Shown here piece by piece: positions 8,476 to 17,265 of a DNA stretch of 64,000 nt; the first letter of the stretch is position 1; each line of letters starts with the position of its first letter. Source of the stretch: an uncultured Pluralibacter sp. Its GTDB lineage: Bacteria; Pseudomonadota; Gammaproteobacteria; Enterobacterales; Enterobacteriaceae. A model generated the notes under the pieces. It ran no database searches. It saw only the letters and a program-made list of their open reading frames with translations, and was not told the DNA's origin. The stretch is from the NCBI RefSeq assembly GCF_913775985.1, contig NZ_CAJYMB010000088.1:40556-104555 (forward strand). The letters run 5' to 3'. The position numbers and the translations under genes were made by a program.

Positions 8476-8530
8476 GGCAGGAGTCCTTCTGATAATCGAT
8501 GGCGTCAGTCTGAAACAGAAATGGCGGGCA

Positions 8531-8570
8531 GACCTTCTCGCCACGGACAGGCGAAAATGGGCGCTGGCAA
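8531..8570 (-). promoter_or_regulatory. RhaS operator of the rhaBAD promoter
   Basis: On the minus strand this reads TTGCCAGCGCCCATTTT, a spacer, then GGCGAGAAGGTC. It closely follows the E. coli rhaI2/rhaI1 half-sites bound by RhaS upstream of rhaBAD, and it lies 56-95 bases before the rhaB start. Confidence 0.8.
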
Positions 8571-8585
8571 GAAAGCAAAGGTGAA

Positions 8586-8601
8586 CGTGAGAGGCTTCAC
8601 A
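8586..8601. promoter_or_regulatory. CRP-cAMP binding site between rhaB and rhaS
   Basis: CGTGA-GAGGCT-TCACA has nine of ten consensus positions of a CRP site. It lies just upstream of the RhaS operator, as in E. coli, and can serve both rhaBAD and rhaSR. Confidence 0.8.
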
Positions 8602-8662
8602 GTTTTGGCCGAAGTGCGCGCGGGCGGCTGGTGTGACGGCCTGCGCATTTCCCGATCTTTCC

Positions 8663-8704
8663 CGTCTTTTCTTGAAATTCGCGCAGCTTTTGCGTCTTTT
8701 GCTG
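8663..8704 (+). promoter_or_regulatory. Probable RhaR operator of rhaSR
   Basis: Two copies of CGTCTTTT(n)CTtG-like sequence (8663-8674 and 8693-8704), 30 bases apart, upstream of rhaS. RhaR binds two half-sites at the rhaSR promoter in E. coli; position and repeat structure fit. The exact half-site limits are inferred. Confidence 0.5.
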
Positions 8705-8776
8705 TCGAAAATTGAAGGTGCGCGGCGGGAGCGCTGATTATTATCGCGGTAACTCTTCTCAGTCAGCGAGGCTGTT

Positions 8777-9613
8777 ATGACCCTTCTCCAGAGCGTGGAT
8801 TTTTTTCCGTCAGGACACGCCCCTGTGGCCATTGAGCCGCGGCTGCCGCAGGGTGCTTTCCCGGAGCATCATCATGATTTTCATGAAATTGTGATCGTCG
8901 AGCACGGCACCGGGATCCACGTTTTTAACGGCCAGCCCTACACCATCGCCGGCGGCTCGGTGTGCTTCGTGCGCGATTGCGATCGGCACCTGTACGAGCA
9001 CACCGACAACCTGTGCCTGACCAACGTGCTGTACCGCTCCCCGGAGTCTTTCCAGTTTTTATCCGGCGTGCAAAAGCTGCTGCCCCAGATGCAGGACGGG
9101 GTTTACCCTTCCCACTGGCGGGTGAACCAGGCGGTGCTGCAGCAGGTGCGGCAGATTATCGCCAGAATGGAGACCCAGGACGACGGCGAGGAGGCGTATG
9201 CCGTTGCCGATCGCGAGCTGCTGTTTATGCAGCTGCTGGTGCTGCTGCGCAGGGGCAGCATGGTAGAAGCTGCGGCGAGCAGCGACGTGCGTATCAACCA
9301 GCTTCTGGCGTGGCTTGAAGAGCACTTTGCTGAAGAGGTCTGCTGGGAAGAGGTCGCGGCGCGCTTTTCACTGTCGCTGCGCACACTGCACCGCCAGCTT
9401 AAGCAGCACACCGGCCTGACGCCCCAGCGCTATCTCAATCGCGTGCGGCTGACCCGGGCGCGGCACCTGCTGCGCCACGGCGACGACAGCGTTACGGAAG
9501 TCGCCTTTCGCTGCGGTTTTAGCGACAGTAACCACTTTTCGACCCTGTTTCGCCGGGAATTTAGCTGGTCGCCCCGGGACGTGCGCCAGGGGCGGGATAC
9601 CCTGCTGCAGTAA
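8777..9613 (+). CDS. rhaS: Rhamnose-responsive activator RhaS
   Basis: A 278-residue AraC/XylS regulator that activates rhaBAD and rhaT when bound to L-rhamnose. The N-terminal cupin-like sensor has [17 protein letters not shown] (about residues 28-44). The C-terminal DNA-binding domain (about 175-275) has two helix-turn-helix units, [15 protein letters not shown] and [17 protein letters not shown]. It is divergent from rhaB and followed after 72 bases by rhaR. Confidence 0.97.
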   Translation: MTLLQSVDFFPSGHAPVAIEPRLPQGAFPEHHHDFHEIVIVEHGTGIHVFNGQPYTIAGGSVCFVRDCDRHLYEHTDNLCLTNVLYRSPESFQFLSGVQKLLPQMQDGVYPSHWRVNQAVLQQVRQIIARMETQDDGEEAYAVADRELLFMQLLVLLRRGSMVEAAASSDVRINQLLAWLEEHFAEEVCWEEVAARFSLSLRTLHRQLKQHTGLTPQRYLNRVRLTRARHLLRHGDDSVTEVAFRCGFSDSNHFSTLFRREFSWSPRDVRQGRDTLLQ

Positions 9614-9685
9614 CGCGAAACCCATCAACGTTTGCGCGGTGCAAAAAGGGAATAATAAACGGTTCTTTTTCCGCTGAGGTTTTCC

Positions 9686-10534
9686 GTGACGGCACCGCTA
9701 ACGCTTCTTAAAAAGGATTTCTTCCCGTCGCCGCAGCAGGCGGTGGCGGTAGCCGATCGCTATCCGCAAAACGTGTTTGCCGAACACACCCATGACTTCT
9801 GCGAGCTGGTGCTGGTGTGGCGCGGCAACGGCCTGCACATTCTCAACGATCGCCCTTACCGCATTACCCGCGGGGATCTGTTCTATATCCGTGCGGAAGA
9901 CAAGCACGCTTACACGTCGGTTAACGATCTGGTGTTGCAAAACATTATCTACTGCCCGGAGCGGCTCAGGCTCAACGTGGACTGGGCGGCGCATATTCCC
10001 GGTCTGAATGATGCATCCGGCGCGCCGCACTGGCGGATCGGCAGCTCGGGAATGGCGCCGGTTCGCCAGGCCATTGCCCGGCTCGAGCAGGAGTGCGCCC
10101 GGGAGTTTTCCGACGGCGGCGATATGACGGAGCTGCTGTTCGCCCAGCTGGTGCTGACTCTGCACCGCCACCGCTACGCTACCGATAATCTGGCGGCCAC
10201 CGAAAGCGAAGCGCTGCTCGATAAGCTGCTGACGGCGCTGGCGGGGAGCCTCAATCGTCCCTTTGCGCTGGACGCCTTTTGCGCCGCGCAGGAGTGCAGC
10301 GAGCGGGCGCTGCGCCAGCAGTTTCGCCAGCAAACCGGGATGAGCATTAATCACTATTTACGCCAGCAGCGGATCTGCCACGCCCAGTATTTGCTGCGGC
10401 ACACGGAGATGTTAATTGGCGAAGTGGCGATGCAGTGCGGCTTTGAGGACAGTAACTACTTTTCGGTGGTGTTTAACCGGGAGGTGGGGATGACGCCGGG
10501 CCAGTGGCGTCATCGCCATAAGAACGTTGCCTGA
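9686..10534 (+). CDS. rhaR: Rhamnose-responsive activator RhaR
   Basis: A 282-residue AraC/XylS regulator of the rhaSR promoter. The sensor domain contains [19 protein letters not shown] and the DNA-binding end contains [20 protein letters not shown]. The start is a GTG at 9686 preceded by CTGAGGT; it gives the same length as E. coli RhaR and the expected N-terminal region (LLKKDFFPS). The gene ends one base before the rhaT stop on the other strand, leaving no intergenic sequence. It likely shares the rhaS transcript. Confidence 0.96.
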   Translation: MTAPLTLLKKDFFPSPQQAVAVADRYPQNVFAEHTHDFCELVLVWRGNGLHILNDRPYRITRGDLFYIRAEDKHAYTSVNDLVLQNIIYCPERLRLNVDWAAHIPGLNDASGAPHWRIGSSGMAPVRQAIARLEQECAREFSDGGDMTELLFAQLVLTLHRHRYATDNLAATESEALLDKLLTALAGSLNRPFALDAFCAAQECSERALRQQFRQQTGMSINHYLRQQRICHAQYLLRHTEMLIGEVAMQCGFEDSNYFSVVFNREVGMTPGQWRHRHKNVA

Positions 10535-11569
10535 TTAACTCGCCATGCCGAGGCCGACGATGTTGGCGGCGATGATAATCACCACGCAGCCGAGGCTCAG
10601 CACTTTCACCGGACGGCGTCCCGCGCTGCTCCACTCTTTCAGTACCAGACCAACCACGCCGCCGCAGAGCACGTAGAAGCTCATGTGCAGCATCCAGCTC
10701 ATGTAGTCGTACTGCGCCGGGATGCTGGCGTGGCCCCAGGCGTAGAAGAAGAACTGCAGATACCACATCAGGCCGCCGAGGGCGGAGAGCAGCAGGTTAG
10801 CCACCAGCAGCGGCTTAGCCTGTGAGAGATCCGCTTTAATAGACAGCTCGGGACGGGTAGCGAGGCGCACGAAGCAGAAGCCGAGGTTCACCAGCGCGCC
10901 GCCGCCCATAATCACCACGTAGCTCGGCAGGGCCACGTACAGCGGATCGACGCCCAGCGCCGCGGCCGCTTCGTGCATTGGCTTGGCCGCATTCATGGCA
11001 AAGGACATACCGGCAGAGAAGATGCCGCACATCACCGCCAGCACGATGCCTTTTTTGAGATTGAACTCTTCGGCGCGGATGCCCATTTTGCGCTCTTTAA
11101 GCTGGCCCGCGCGGGTCACAATCCCGACGCCGACTACCGCAACCAGCACGCCCAGCAGGGTCATGCGCCCGCCCGGGGTACCCACCAGCACACCAAACTG
11201 GCCGTTGAGGATCGGCGTCATCAGGGTGCCGACAATCAGCGTAATACCGATGGCGATGCCGATGCCCATCGACATGCCCAGATAGCGCATGGTCAGGCCG
11301 TAGTTGATGTTACCGATGCCCCACATGGCGCCGAACAGGAAAACCGGCAGCAGCGTAGAGGCGCTAAAGGAGCTGTAGTAGGCCCAGAAGTCGGGCAGCA
11401 GCATGGCGCTGATGGCCCAGGGCAGGATCAGCCAGGAGACGACGCCGCCCACCGACCACATGGTTTCCCACGACCAGTGCCTGACCTTTTTAAGCGGGGC
11501 ATAAAAACAGGCGGCGCTGGCGGCGCCAATCAAATGCCAAAAAATACCCATCGTAATCGCGTGACTCAT
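10535..11569 (-). CDS. rhaT: L-rhamnose:H+ symporter
   Basis: A 344-residue inner-membrane protein of the RhaT family with about ten hydrophobic segments, beginning [20 protein letters not shown]. It imports L-rhamnose with protons. Highly conserved stretches include [19 protein letters not shown] and [13 protein letters not shown]. The start at 11569 gives the E. coli length; an ATG 13 codons upstream is discounted. Transcribed from its own upstream region, converging exactly on rhaR. Confidence 0.97.
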   Translation of the reverse strand: MSHAITMGIFWHLIGAASAACFYAPLKKVRHWSWETMWSVGGVVSWLILPWAISAMLLPDFWAYYSSFSASTLLPVFLFGAMWGIGNINYGLTMRYLGMSMGIGIAIGITLIVGTLMTPILNGQFGVLVGTPGGRMTLLGVLVAVVGVGIVTRAGQLKERKMGIRAEEFNLKKGIVLAVMCGIFSAGMSFAMNAAKPMHEAAAALGVDPLYVALPSYVVIMGGGALVNLGFCFVRLATRPELSIKADLSQAKPLLVANLLLSALGGLMWYLQFFFYAWGHASIPAQYDYMSWMLHMSFYVLCGGVVGLVLKEWSSAGRRPVKVLSLGCVVIIIAANIVGLGMAS

Positions 11570-11856
11570 TTTTTTATCCTCAGCGGGTGACGTCGACAAA
11601 TGTTTCATCTGACCCGACGAGTATAAAAATTGGTCATCCGATTAACCTTTGGCCTGTTGCCGCCCTGGAGCGGCGGCTGGCAAAAAGCGCGAGTTCACGC
11701 CGTGCGGCCTCACAAAAACAGCAACATAGCCTGAAAAATTAACCATGCAAACAGTGCGGCATTGATAATCATTTTCAATATCATTTAATTAACTATAATG
11801 ATCCGACTGCTTACGCGGCGTTCACACTTCTGCCGCCCACTTAAATGGAGATGAAT
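11570..11856. other. rhaT-sodA divergent regulatory region
   Basis: This spacer serves both rhaT (leftward) and sodA (rightward). It holds a Fur-type site near sodA, listed separately. On the rhaT side a half-CRP motif (TTGTGAGGC on the minus strand, near 11710) and a TTGCCAGCC string that recalls a RhaS half-site can be seen, but neither is complete enough to call. Confidence 0.4.
11764..11782. promoter_or_regulatory. Fur box upstream of sodA
   Basis: GATAATCATTTTCAATATC matches most positions of the 19-base Fur box. sodA is a known Fur (and SoxS, ArcA) target in E. coli; the site lies 75-93 bases upstream of the start. Confidence 0.7.
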
Positions 11857-12477
11857 ATGAGCTATACACTGCCATCCCTTCCGTACGCGTACGATGCACT
11901 TGAGCCGCACTTCGACAAGCAGACGATGGAAATCCATCACTCTAAACACCACCAGACTTACGTTAACAACGCCAATGCGGCGCTGGAAAACCTGCCTGAG
12001 TTTGCCAATCTGCCCGTTGAAGAGCTGATTACCAAACTGGACCAGGTGCCTGCTGATAAGAAAACGGCGCTGCGCAACAACGGCGGCGGTCACGCCAACC
12101 ACAGCCTGTTCTGGAAAGGCCTGAAAAAAGGCACCACCCTGCAGGGCGACCTGAAGGCTGCTATCGAGAGCACCTTCGGCTCCGTTGAGAAATTTAAAGA
12201 AGAGTTCGAGAAAGCCGCTGCCTCTCGTTTCGGCTCCGGCTGGGCGTGGCTGGTGCTGAAAGACGGCAAGCTGGCCGTGGTATCTACCGCGAACCAGGAC
12301 TCTCCGCTGATGGGTGAAGCCATCTCCGGCACCTCCGGCTACCCGATCCTGGGTCTGGACGTTTGGGAGCACGCTTACTACCTGAAATTCCAGAACCGCC
12401 GCCCGGACTACATCAAAGAGTTCTGGAACGTGGTGAACTGGGACGAAGCAGCCGCGCGTTTCGCTGCTAAAAAATAA
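11857..12477 (+). CDS. sodA: Manganese superoxide dismutase
   Basis: A 206-residue cytoplasmic SOD that converts superoxide to hydrogen peroxide and oxygen. The four Mn ligands are visible: His in [10 protein letters not shown], His in [10 protein letters not shown], and Asp and His in [11 protein letters not shown]. The start [15 protein letters not shown] at 11857 is the known N-terminus; an in-frame ATG at 11845 lies inside the ribosome-binding region (GGAGATGA). In E. coli kdgT follows; here yiiM follows directly after a terminator. Confidence 0.98.
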   Translation: MSYTLPSLPYAYDALEPHFDKQTMEIHHSKHHQTYVNNANAALENLPEFANLPVEELITKLDQVPADKKTALRNNGGGHANHSLFWKGLKKGTTLQGDLKAAIESTFGSVEKFKEEFEKAAASRFGSGWAWLVLKDGKLAVVSTANQDSPLMGEAISGTSGYPILGLDVWEHAYYLKFQNRRPDYIKEFWNVVNWDEAAARFAAKK

Positions 12478-12500
12478 GACCTCGCTCTTATGTACTGCCG

Positions 12501-12528
12501 ACCCCGCTCACTGAGTGGGGTTTTTTTT
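12501..12528 (+). terminator. sodA terminator
   Basis: ACCCCGCTCACTGAGTGGGGT hairpin followed by eight T residues, 23 bases after the sodA stop. Confidence 0.92.
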
Positions 12529-12623
12529 GCCCAAAACCTCCCTCGCCGCGTGCGCGAAATCTCGCTATGCCGGCCGCGAACGTGCCAGAATAGCGGGTAT
12601 TGTGCGACAGCTCAGGAGGGGAA

Positions 12624-13298
12624 ATGCATTACGTAGCGGAGGTCTTTACGGGCCGGGTTCAGGATTACGACGGCAGCCGGCCCAGCGCCATTGCCAAGCG
12701 CCAGGTGGACGGCGAGCTGATGCTGGGCGCGGCAGGACTTGCAGGAGACGAGCAGGCGGAAAAGAGCTGGCACGGCGGGCCCGACCGCGCCCTGTGCCAC
12801 TATCCCCGCGAGCACTACGCGCACTGGAAGCGGGAGTTTCCCGCACAGGCGGATCTCTTTTACGCGCCGGCGTTTGGCGAAAACCTGTCGACGGAAGGGC
12901 TCACCGAGGAGAACGTTTTTATCGGCGATATCTTCCGCTGGGGCGACGCGCTGATTCAGGTTACCCAGCCTCGCTCGCCGTGCTTTAAGCTCAACTATCA
13001 TTTCGATATCGGCGATATCTCGGCCCTGATGCAGGCGAGCGGCAAGGTGGGCTGGCTGTATCGGGTTATTGACGGTGGGAAGGTATCAACGGAGCAGCCG
13101 CTGGTGCTGGCATCCCGGCTCAGCGACGTGAGCGTGCGCGAGGCGGCGGCTATCGCGTGGCATATGCCATTCGACGACGAGCAGTATCACCGCCTGCTGT
13201 CGGCGGCGGGGCTGTCGGTGAGCTGGGCTCGCACTATGCAGAAGAGGCGGATAAGCGGTCAGATTGAGGATAATTCCCGGCGGCTGTGGGGCAAATAG
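12624..13298 (+). CDS. yiiM: MOSC-domain protein YiiM (6-hydroxylaminopurine resistance)
   Basis: A 224-residue molybdenum-cofactor-binding MOSC protein. In E. coli YiiM and YcbX detoxify N-hydroxylated base analogues such as 6-N-hydroxylaminopurine. The conserved cysteine expected to bind the cofactor lies in QPRSPCFKLNYHFD (about residue 118). The strongly conserved DRALCHYPREHY and the C-terminal DNSRRLWGK are also seen. The ATG at 12624 follows CAGGAGGGG and gives the E. coli length. Single-gene unit, converging on cpxA 18 bases downstream. Confidence 0.95.
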   Translation: MHYVAEVFTGRVQDYDGSRPSAIAKRQVDGELMLGAAGLAGDEQAEKSWHGGPDRALCHYPREHYAHWKREFPAQADLFYAPAFGENLSTEGLTEENVFIGDIFRWGDALIQVTQPRSPCFKLNYHFDIGDISALMQASGKVGWLYRVIDGGKVSTEQPLVLASRLSDVSVREAAAIAWHMPFDDEQYHRLLSAAGLSVSWARTMQKRRISGQIEDNSRRLWGK

Positions 13299-13316
13299 CC
13301 GCCGGGTGTGAGCCTG

Positions 13317-14690
13317 CTAGTTACGTTTGTACAGCGGCAGCCACATTGTCAGGCGCAGGCCGCCCAGCGGGCTGTCGTCGGCCTTGACCCAGCCCCGGTG
13401 CTGCTGAATGGCGGTTTCCACAATCGCCAGCCCCAGCCCGGTACCGCCGGAGGCGCGATCCCGCGCTTCGTCGGTGCGGTAGAACGGCCGGAAGATCTGC
13501 TCCCGGTCTTCCGGACTCACGCCCGGGCCGTCATCGTCCACGTGAATGGTGATGCCGTCTTTATCCACCGCGAAGCTGACCTCGATTTTGGTATGCGAGT
13601 AGCGCAGGGCGTTGCGGACAATGTTCTCAAACGCGCTCTCCAGCGCGTTGGGGTTGCCGTACAGCGGCCACGGACCGGGCGGATAGACCACGGTAAAGGA
13701 TTTCCCGACCTGCTCCGCTTCAAATGCGGCGTTGTCCAGCACCTCGCTCCACAGCTGGTTGGCCTTCAGCGTTTCGCTCAGCAGCGCGTTCTTCGCCTGA
13801 TTGCGCGACATCACCAGCAGATCGTTAATCATGCTGTCCAGGCGCTGCGCTTCCGTTTCGATGCGCTCCAGCTCTTTGCTTTCCCCGGCCCGGCGGCGCA
13901 GCAGGGCGGTGCCGAGCTGCAGGCGCGTCAGGGGCGTGCGCAGCTCGTGGGAGATGTCGGACAGCAGGCGCTGGTTAGCGGTCATCATCCGCTCCAGAGC
14001 GGTCACCATCTGGTTAAAGCTGGTGCCTGCGGCGAGAAACTCCTGCGGGCCGGATTCCAGCTCCGGGTGCTGGCGCAGGTTGCCCTGGGCCACTTCATCG
14101 GCGGCATTTTTCAGCTTGCGCGCCGGTTTGGCGAGGCTCCAGGCCAGCCACAGCAGCAGCGGGGCGCTCACCAGCATGGTGACGATCAGCAGCAGCAGCG
14201 GGCGGTCAAACAGCAGGTTGATAAAATCTGACTGCGAGGTGCTCGCCGGGCGGATCAGGTACAGCTGGTAGTTGTCTTCGCCGTCTCTCACCGAGAACGG
14301 CCCCACCATTTCAACCCGGCCGTAGCGCTTTTTCTGCGGATGATCGGCATTATCGGACTGGCCGATAAAGTTGCGAATGATCTGCATTTCGCTGCGTTCT
14401 GCGCCGATCACGCGGCCTTCGCTGGTCACCAGCAGCAGGCGCTGCCCCGGCGGGGCCCACTTGTCGATGGCGCGAAACAGGCGGCGCCACCACATTAAAT
14501 CGTTAGGCGGATCGTTGGCCAGCTCGGCTTCGACGTGCTGCTCAATCATCAGGCCCTGGCGCTGCTCGCTATCGAGCAGCTCGGTCATTTGGCGGGAGTC
14601 CAGCTTGGGTAACATCAGCACCAGCATCAGCACCAGTGCCAGCGTCAGCCAGAAAATGGCAAAAATGCGGGCGGTCAAACTTCCTATCAT
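13317..14690 (-). CDS. cpxA: Envelope-stress sensor histidine kinase CpxA
   Basis: A 457-residue inner-membrane sensor kinase/phosphatase for CpxR. Two transmembrane segments (about 7-29 and 164-184) enclose the periplasmic sensor domain that CpxP binds. A HAMP linker follows, then the phosphoacceptor His in DISHELRTPLTRL (about 248), the N box NALRYSHTKI and the G boxes DDDGPGVS and GGTGLGLAIV. It overlaps the cpxR stop by four bases and is co-transcribed with it. Confidence 0.98.
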   Translation of the reverse strand: MIGSLTARIFAIFWLTLALVLMLVLMLPKLDSRQMTELLDSEQRQGLMIEQHVEAELANDPPNDLMWWRRLFRAIDKWAPPGQRLLLVTSEGRVIGAERSEMQIIRNFIGQSDNADHPQKKRYGRVEMVGPFSVRDGEDNYQLYLIRPASTSQSDFINLLFDRPLLLLIVTMLVSAPLLLWLAWSLAKPARKLKNAADEVAQGNLRQHPELESGPQEFLAAGTSFNQMVTALERMMTANQRLLSDISHELRTPLTRLQLGTALLRRRAGESKELERIETEAQRLDSMINDLLVMSRNQAKNALLSETLKANQLWSEVLDNAAFEAEQVGKSFTVVYPPGPWPLYGNPNALESAFENIVRNALRYSHTKIEVSFAVDKDGITIHVDDDGPGVSPEDREQIFRPFYRTDEARDRASGGTGLGLAIVETAIQQHRGWVKADDSPLGGLRLTMWLPLYKRN

Positions 14691-15385
14691 GAAGCGGAAA
14701 CCATCAGATAGCCGCGCCCGCGCAGGGTTTTAAACCACGGGTGGCCGTCTTTGCGCTCCGGCAGCTTGCGGCGCAGGTTCGAGATATGCATGTCAATGGC
14801 GCGGTCAAACGGCGTCAGGCGCTTGCCGAGCACTTCCTGACTCAGATGTTCGCGGGAAACCACCTGGCCGAGATGCTGGGCCAGCAGGTAGAGGAGCGTG
14901 AACTCGGTGCCGGTAAGTTCCAGCGCGATGCCGTCAAAGCTGGCTTCCTGGCGGCCGGGATTAAGGCTCAGGCCGTCAACCTGCAGGGTCGGCGAGCCGG
15001 TTTCGGTGGTCTGCTGCTGTTCGCTCCAGTGCGAGCGGCGCAGGATGGCGCGAATGCGGGCAACCAGTTCGCGGTCGTTGAACGGCTTCGGCAGGTAGTC
15101 GTCGGCGCCCAGCTCAAGGCCGAGTACGCGATCCAGCTCGCTGCCGCGGGCGGTGAGCATAATCACGGGGGTCTGGTGTGTCTGGCGCAGCTCTTTAAGG
15201 GTATCGATACCGTTTTTCTTCGGCATCATCACGTCGAGCAAAAGCAGGTCGATGCTGTCATCCAGAAGGGTTAACGCCTGTTCGCCATCGTGGGCGACAA
15301 TGACGTTGAAGCCTTCCATATCGAGCAGCTCCTTTAAAAGGGAGGTGAGCTCCCGGTCGTCATCAACTAATAAGATTTTATTCAT
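14687..15385 (-). CDS. cpxR: Envelope-stress response regulator CpxR
   Basis: A 232-residue OmpR/PhoB-class regulator. The receiver domain has the acidic pair at DDDRE (residues 8-12), the phosphorylated Asp51 in LLLLDVMMPKKNGID, and the conserved Lys in PKPFNDREL. The C-terminal winged helix includes GTEFTLLYLLAQHLG and the recognition segment DMHISNLRRKL. CpxR activates cpxP and its own operon through the box in the divergent spacer, and also many periplasmic folding factors. Confidence 0.98.
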   Translation of the reverse strand: MNKILLVDDDRELTSLLKELLDMEGFNVIVAHDGEQALTLLDDSIDLLLLDVMMPKKNGIDTLKELRQTHQTPVIMLTARGSELDRVLGLELGADDYLPKPFNDRELVARIRAILRRSHWSEQQQTTETGSPTLQVDGLSLNPGRQEASFDGIALELTGTEFTLLYLLAQHLGQVVSREHLSQEVLGKRLTPFDRAIDMHISNLRRKLPERKDGHPWFKTLRGRGYLMVSAS

Positions 15386-15440
15386 TGTTTAAATACCTCC
15401 GAGGCAGAAATTACGTCATCAACGCGCGCTAATCTATGAC

Positions 15441-15455
15441 TTTACGTTGTTTTAC
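15441..15455. promoter_or_regulatory. CpxR box between cpxR and cpxP
   Basis: TTTAC-GTTGT-TTTAC; on the other strand GTAAA-N5-GTAAA, a perfect CpxR consensus. It is placed to control both cpxRA and cpxP. Confidence 0.9.
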
Positions 15456-15534
15456 ACCCCCTGACGCATGTTTTCAGCCTGAATCGTAGACTGTCTCTCG
15501 TTGAATCGCGAAACAAAATATTTGGGAGCAAGCG

Positions 15535-16044
15535 ATGCGCAAAGTTTTCGCTGCCGTCATGGCTTCAACGCTGGCGCTCAGTGCTCACAGCCAGGCCGCT
15601 GAAGTTGCTCAGAGCGTTAACTGGCACCCCGGCGAAGCGGGGGCGCAAAGCATCAGCCAGGGACATATGTTCGACGGCATAAACTTTACCGAGCATCAAC
15701 GCCAGCAGATGCGCGACTTGATGCAGCAGGCCCGGAGAGTTCAGCCTCCCGTTAATGTTAGCGAAATGGAGACAATGCATAAGCTTGTCACCGCAGACAA
15801 ATTTAGTGAAACCGCCGTCCGTGCCCAGGCTGAAAAAATGGCGCAGGAGCAGGTTGCCAGACAGGTCGAAATGGCCAAAGTTCGCAACCAGATGTATCAC
15901 CTGCTCACCCCGGACCAGCAGGCGGTTTTAAACGAGAAACACCAGCAGCGTATGGATCAGCTGCGGGAGGTTGCCAGGATGCAACAAGGGGCAATGCCCG
16001 TACTGTTTAGTAGCAACAGTAGTAGACACCGTAGCACCCAGTAA
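15535..16044 (+). CDS. cpxP: Periplasmic Cpx inhibitor/adaptor CpxP
   Basis: A 169-residue periplasmic protein with a signal peptide (residues 1-22, cleavage after HSQA). It dampens CpxA when the envelope is healthy and hands misfolded proteins to DegP. The two family LTxxQ-type repeats appear as [13 protein letters not shown] (about residue 60) and [13 protein letters not shown] (about 123). Its 3' untranslated end carries the sRNA CpxQ. GGGAGC before the ATG is the ribosome-binding site. Confidence 0.96.
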   Translation: MRKVFAAVMASTLALSAHSQAAEVAQSVNWHPGEAGAQSISQGHMFDGINFTEHQRQQMRDLMQQARRVQPPVNVSEMETMHKLVTADKFSETAVRAQAEKMAQEQVARQVEMAKVRNQMYHLLTPDQQAVLNEKHQQRMDQLREVARMQQGAMPVLFSSNSSRHRSTQ

Positions 16045-16053
16045 AGAACCCTG

Positions 16054-16111
16054 TTTTCCTTGCCATAGACACCATCCCTGTCTTCCCCCTCATGATGAGG
16101 GGGTTTTTTTT
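16054..16111 (+). ncRNA. cpxQ: CpxQ small RNA (3' UTR of cpxP)
   Basis: Starts TTTTCCTTGCCATAGACACC and ends in the CCCCCT/AGGGGG terminator. Length (58 bases) and seed region agree with the Hfq-dependent CpxQ released from cpxP mRNA by RNase E in Salmonella and E. coli, where it represses envelope-protein mRNAs. The terminator loop differs slightly from E. coli as I recall it. Confidence 0.88.
16085..16111 (+). terminator. cpxP/CpxQ terminator
   Basis: CCCCCTCATGATGAGGGGG hairpin followed by eight T residues. Confidence 0.92.
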
Positions 16112-16179
16112 GTCTTTTTCACGCCATAGATTAACCGCACATTCCGCTATAATACTCCGGGTACATTTCGGGAGTTTTT

Positions 16180-17094
16180 ATGGATCAATCCTACGGCCGC
16201 CTCGTCAGTCGGGCAGCAGTGGCGGCAACGGCAATGGCTTCCGTTCTGCTTTTAATCAAGATTTTTGCGTGGTGGTACACCGGGTCAGTCAGTATTCTGG
16301 CGGCGCTGGTGGATTCACTGGTGGACATTGCGGCATCGCTGACTAACCTGCTGGTGGTGCGCTACTCGCTGCAGCCCGCCGATGAGAAGCACACTTTCGG
16401 CCACGGCAAGGCTGAATCCCTGGCGGCGCTGGCGCAGAGTATGTTTATCTCCGGCTCGGCGCTGTTCCTGTTTCTGACCGGGATTCAGAGTCTGGTTCAT
16501 CCCCAGCCGATGCAGCAGCCCGGTATCGGGATGATCGTCACGGTGATTGCCCTTATCAGCACGATGGTTTTAGTGACGTTTCAGCGCTGGGTGGTAAAAA
16601 AGACCCGCAGTCAGGCGGTGCGCGCCGACATGCTTCACTACCAGTCAGATGTTATGATGAACGGCGCCATTCTTATCGCGCTGGCCCTCTCCTGGTACGG
16701 CTGGCACCGCGCCGATGCGCTGTTTGCGCTGGGCATTGGCGTCTATATTTTGTATAGCGCCTTACAGATGGGAAATGAGGCAGTTCAATCTATGCTGGAC
16801 CGCGCCCTGCCCGAAGAAGAGCGGCAGGAAATCATTAATATTGTTGCAGCCAGGCCGGGCGTGAAAGGCGCGCACGATCTGAGAACCCGGCAGTCGGGAC
16901 CGACTCGCTTTATTCAAATTCACCTTGAAATGGAAGACAATCTGCCTCTCGTTCAGGCTCATCTACTTGCTGAAGAGGTGGAGCAGGCGATATTGAAGCG
17001 CTTCCCGGGTTCCGATGTCATTATTCATCAGGATCCCTGTTCGGTTGTCCCTCAGGATCGGTTGAATAATCCTGACTGGCGTCATTCATTGTAA
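16180..17094 (+). CDS. fieF: Ferrous-iron/zinc efflux pump FieF
   Basis: A 304-residue cation diffusion facilitator exporting Fe(II) and Zn(II) in exchange for protons. Six membrane segments precede a cytoplasmic C-terminal domain. The transport-site residues are visible: the two Asp in [11 protein letters not shown] (about 45 and 49) and His/Asp in [11 protein letters not shown] (about 153 and 157). It is four residues longer than E. coli FieF and ends differently (DWRHSL). It lies downstream of the cpxP/CpxQ terminator. Confidence 0.96.
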   Translation: MDQSYGRLVSRAAVAATAMASVLLLIKIFAWWYTGSVSILAALVDSLVDIAASLTNLLVVRYSLQPADEKHTFGHGKAESLAALAQSMFISGSALFLFLTGIQSLVHPQPMQQPGIGMIVTVIALISTMVLVTFQRWVVKKTRSQAVRADMLHYQSDVMMNGAILIALALSWYGWHRADALFALGIGVYILYSALQMGNEAVQSMLDRALPEEERQEIINIVAARPGVKGAHDLRTRQSGPTRFIQIHLEMEDNLPLVQAHLLAEEVEQAILKRFPGSDVIIHQDPCSVVPQDRLNNPDWRHSL

Positions 17095-17147
17095 GAAGTG
17101 TGGTCTCCGTCAGCTTTTTTTGCACAAATTATCGCCAGCTGGCCTGA

Positions 17148-17163
17148 CCTGAATCAATTCAGC
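17148..17163. promoter_or_regulatory. Cra (FruR) operator upstream of pfkA
   Basis: CCTGAATCAATTCAGC is a near-perfect match to the palindromic Cra operator. Cra represses pfkA in E. coli; the site lies 103 bases before the pfkA start, near a TTATACT -10-like string. Confidence 0.85.
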
Positions 17164-17265
17164 AAGATGCGTTTGTTATACTATTTCTTCATAGTATCGC
17201 CCCTCGCAAAGGGGAGCGCTTCGGGCAACAGAATAATTTAAGTATTCCTAAGTTCAGAGGTAGTC

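Noticed and set aside
8476..8832. Upstream in-frame extension of rhaB by 119 codons
   Set aside because: It would cover the RhaS and CRP sites and the rhaS start; the homologous start at 8475 has a good ribosome-binding site.
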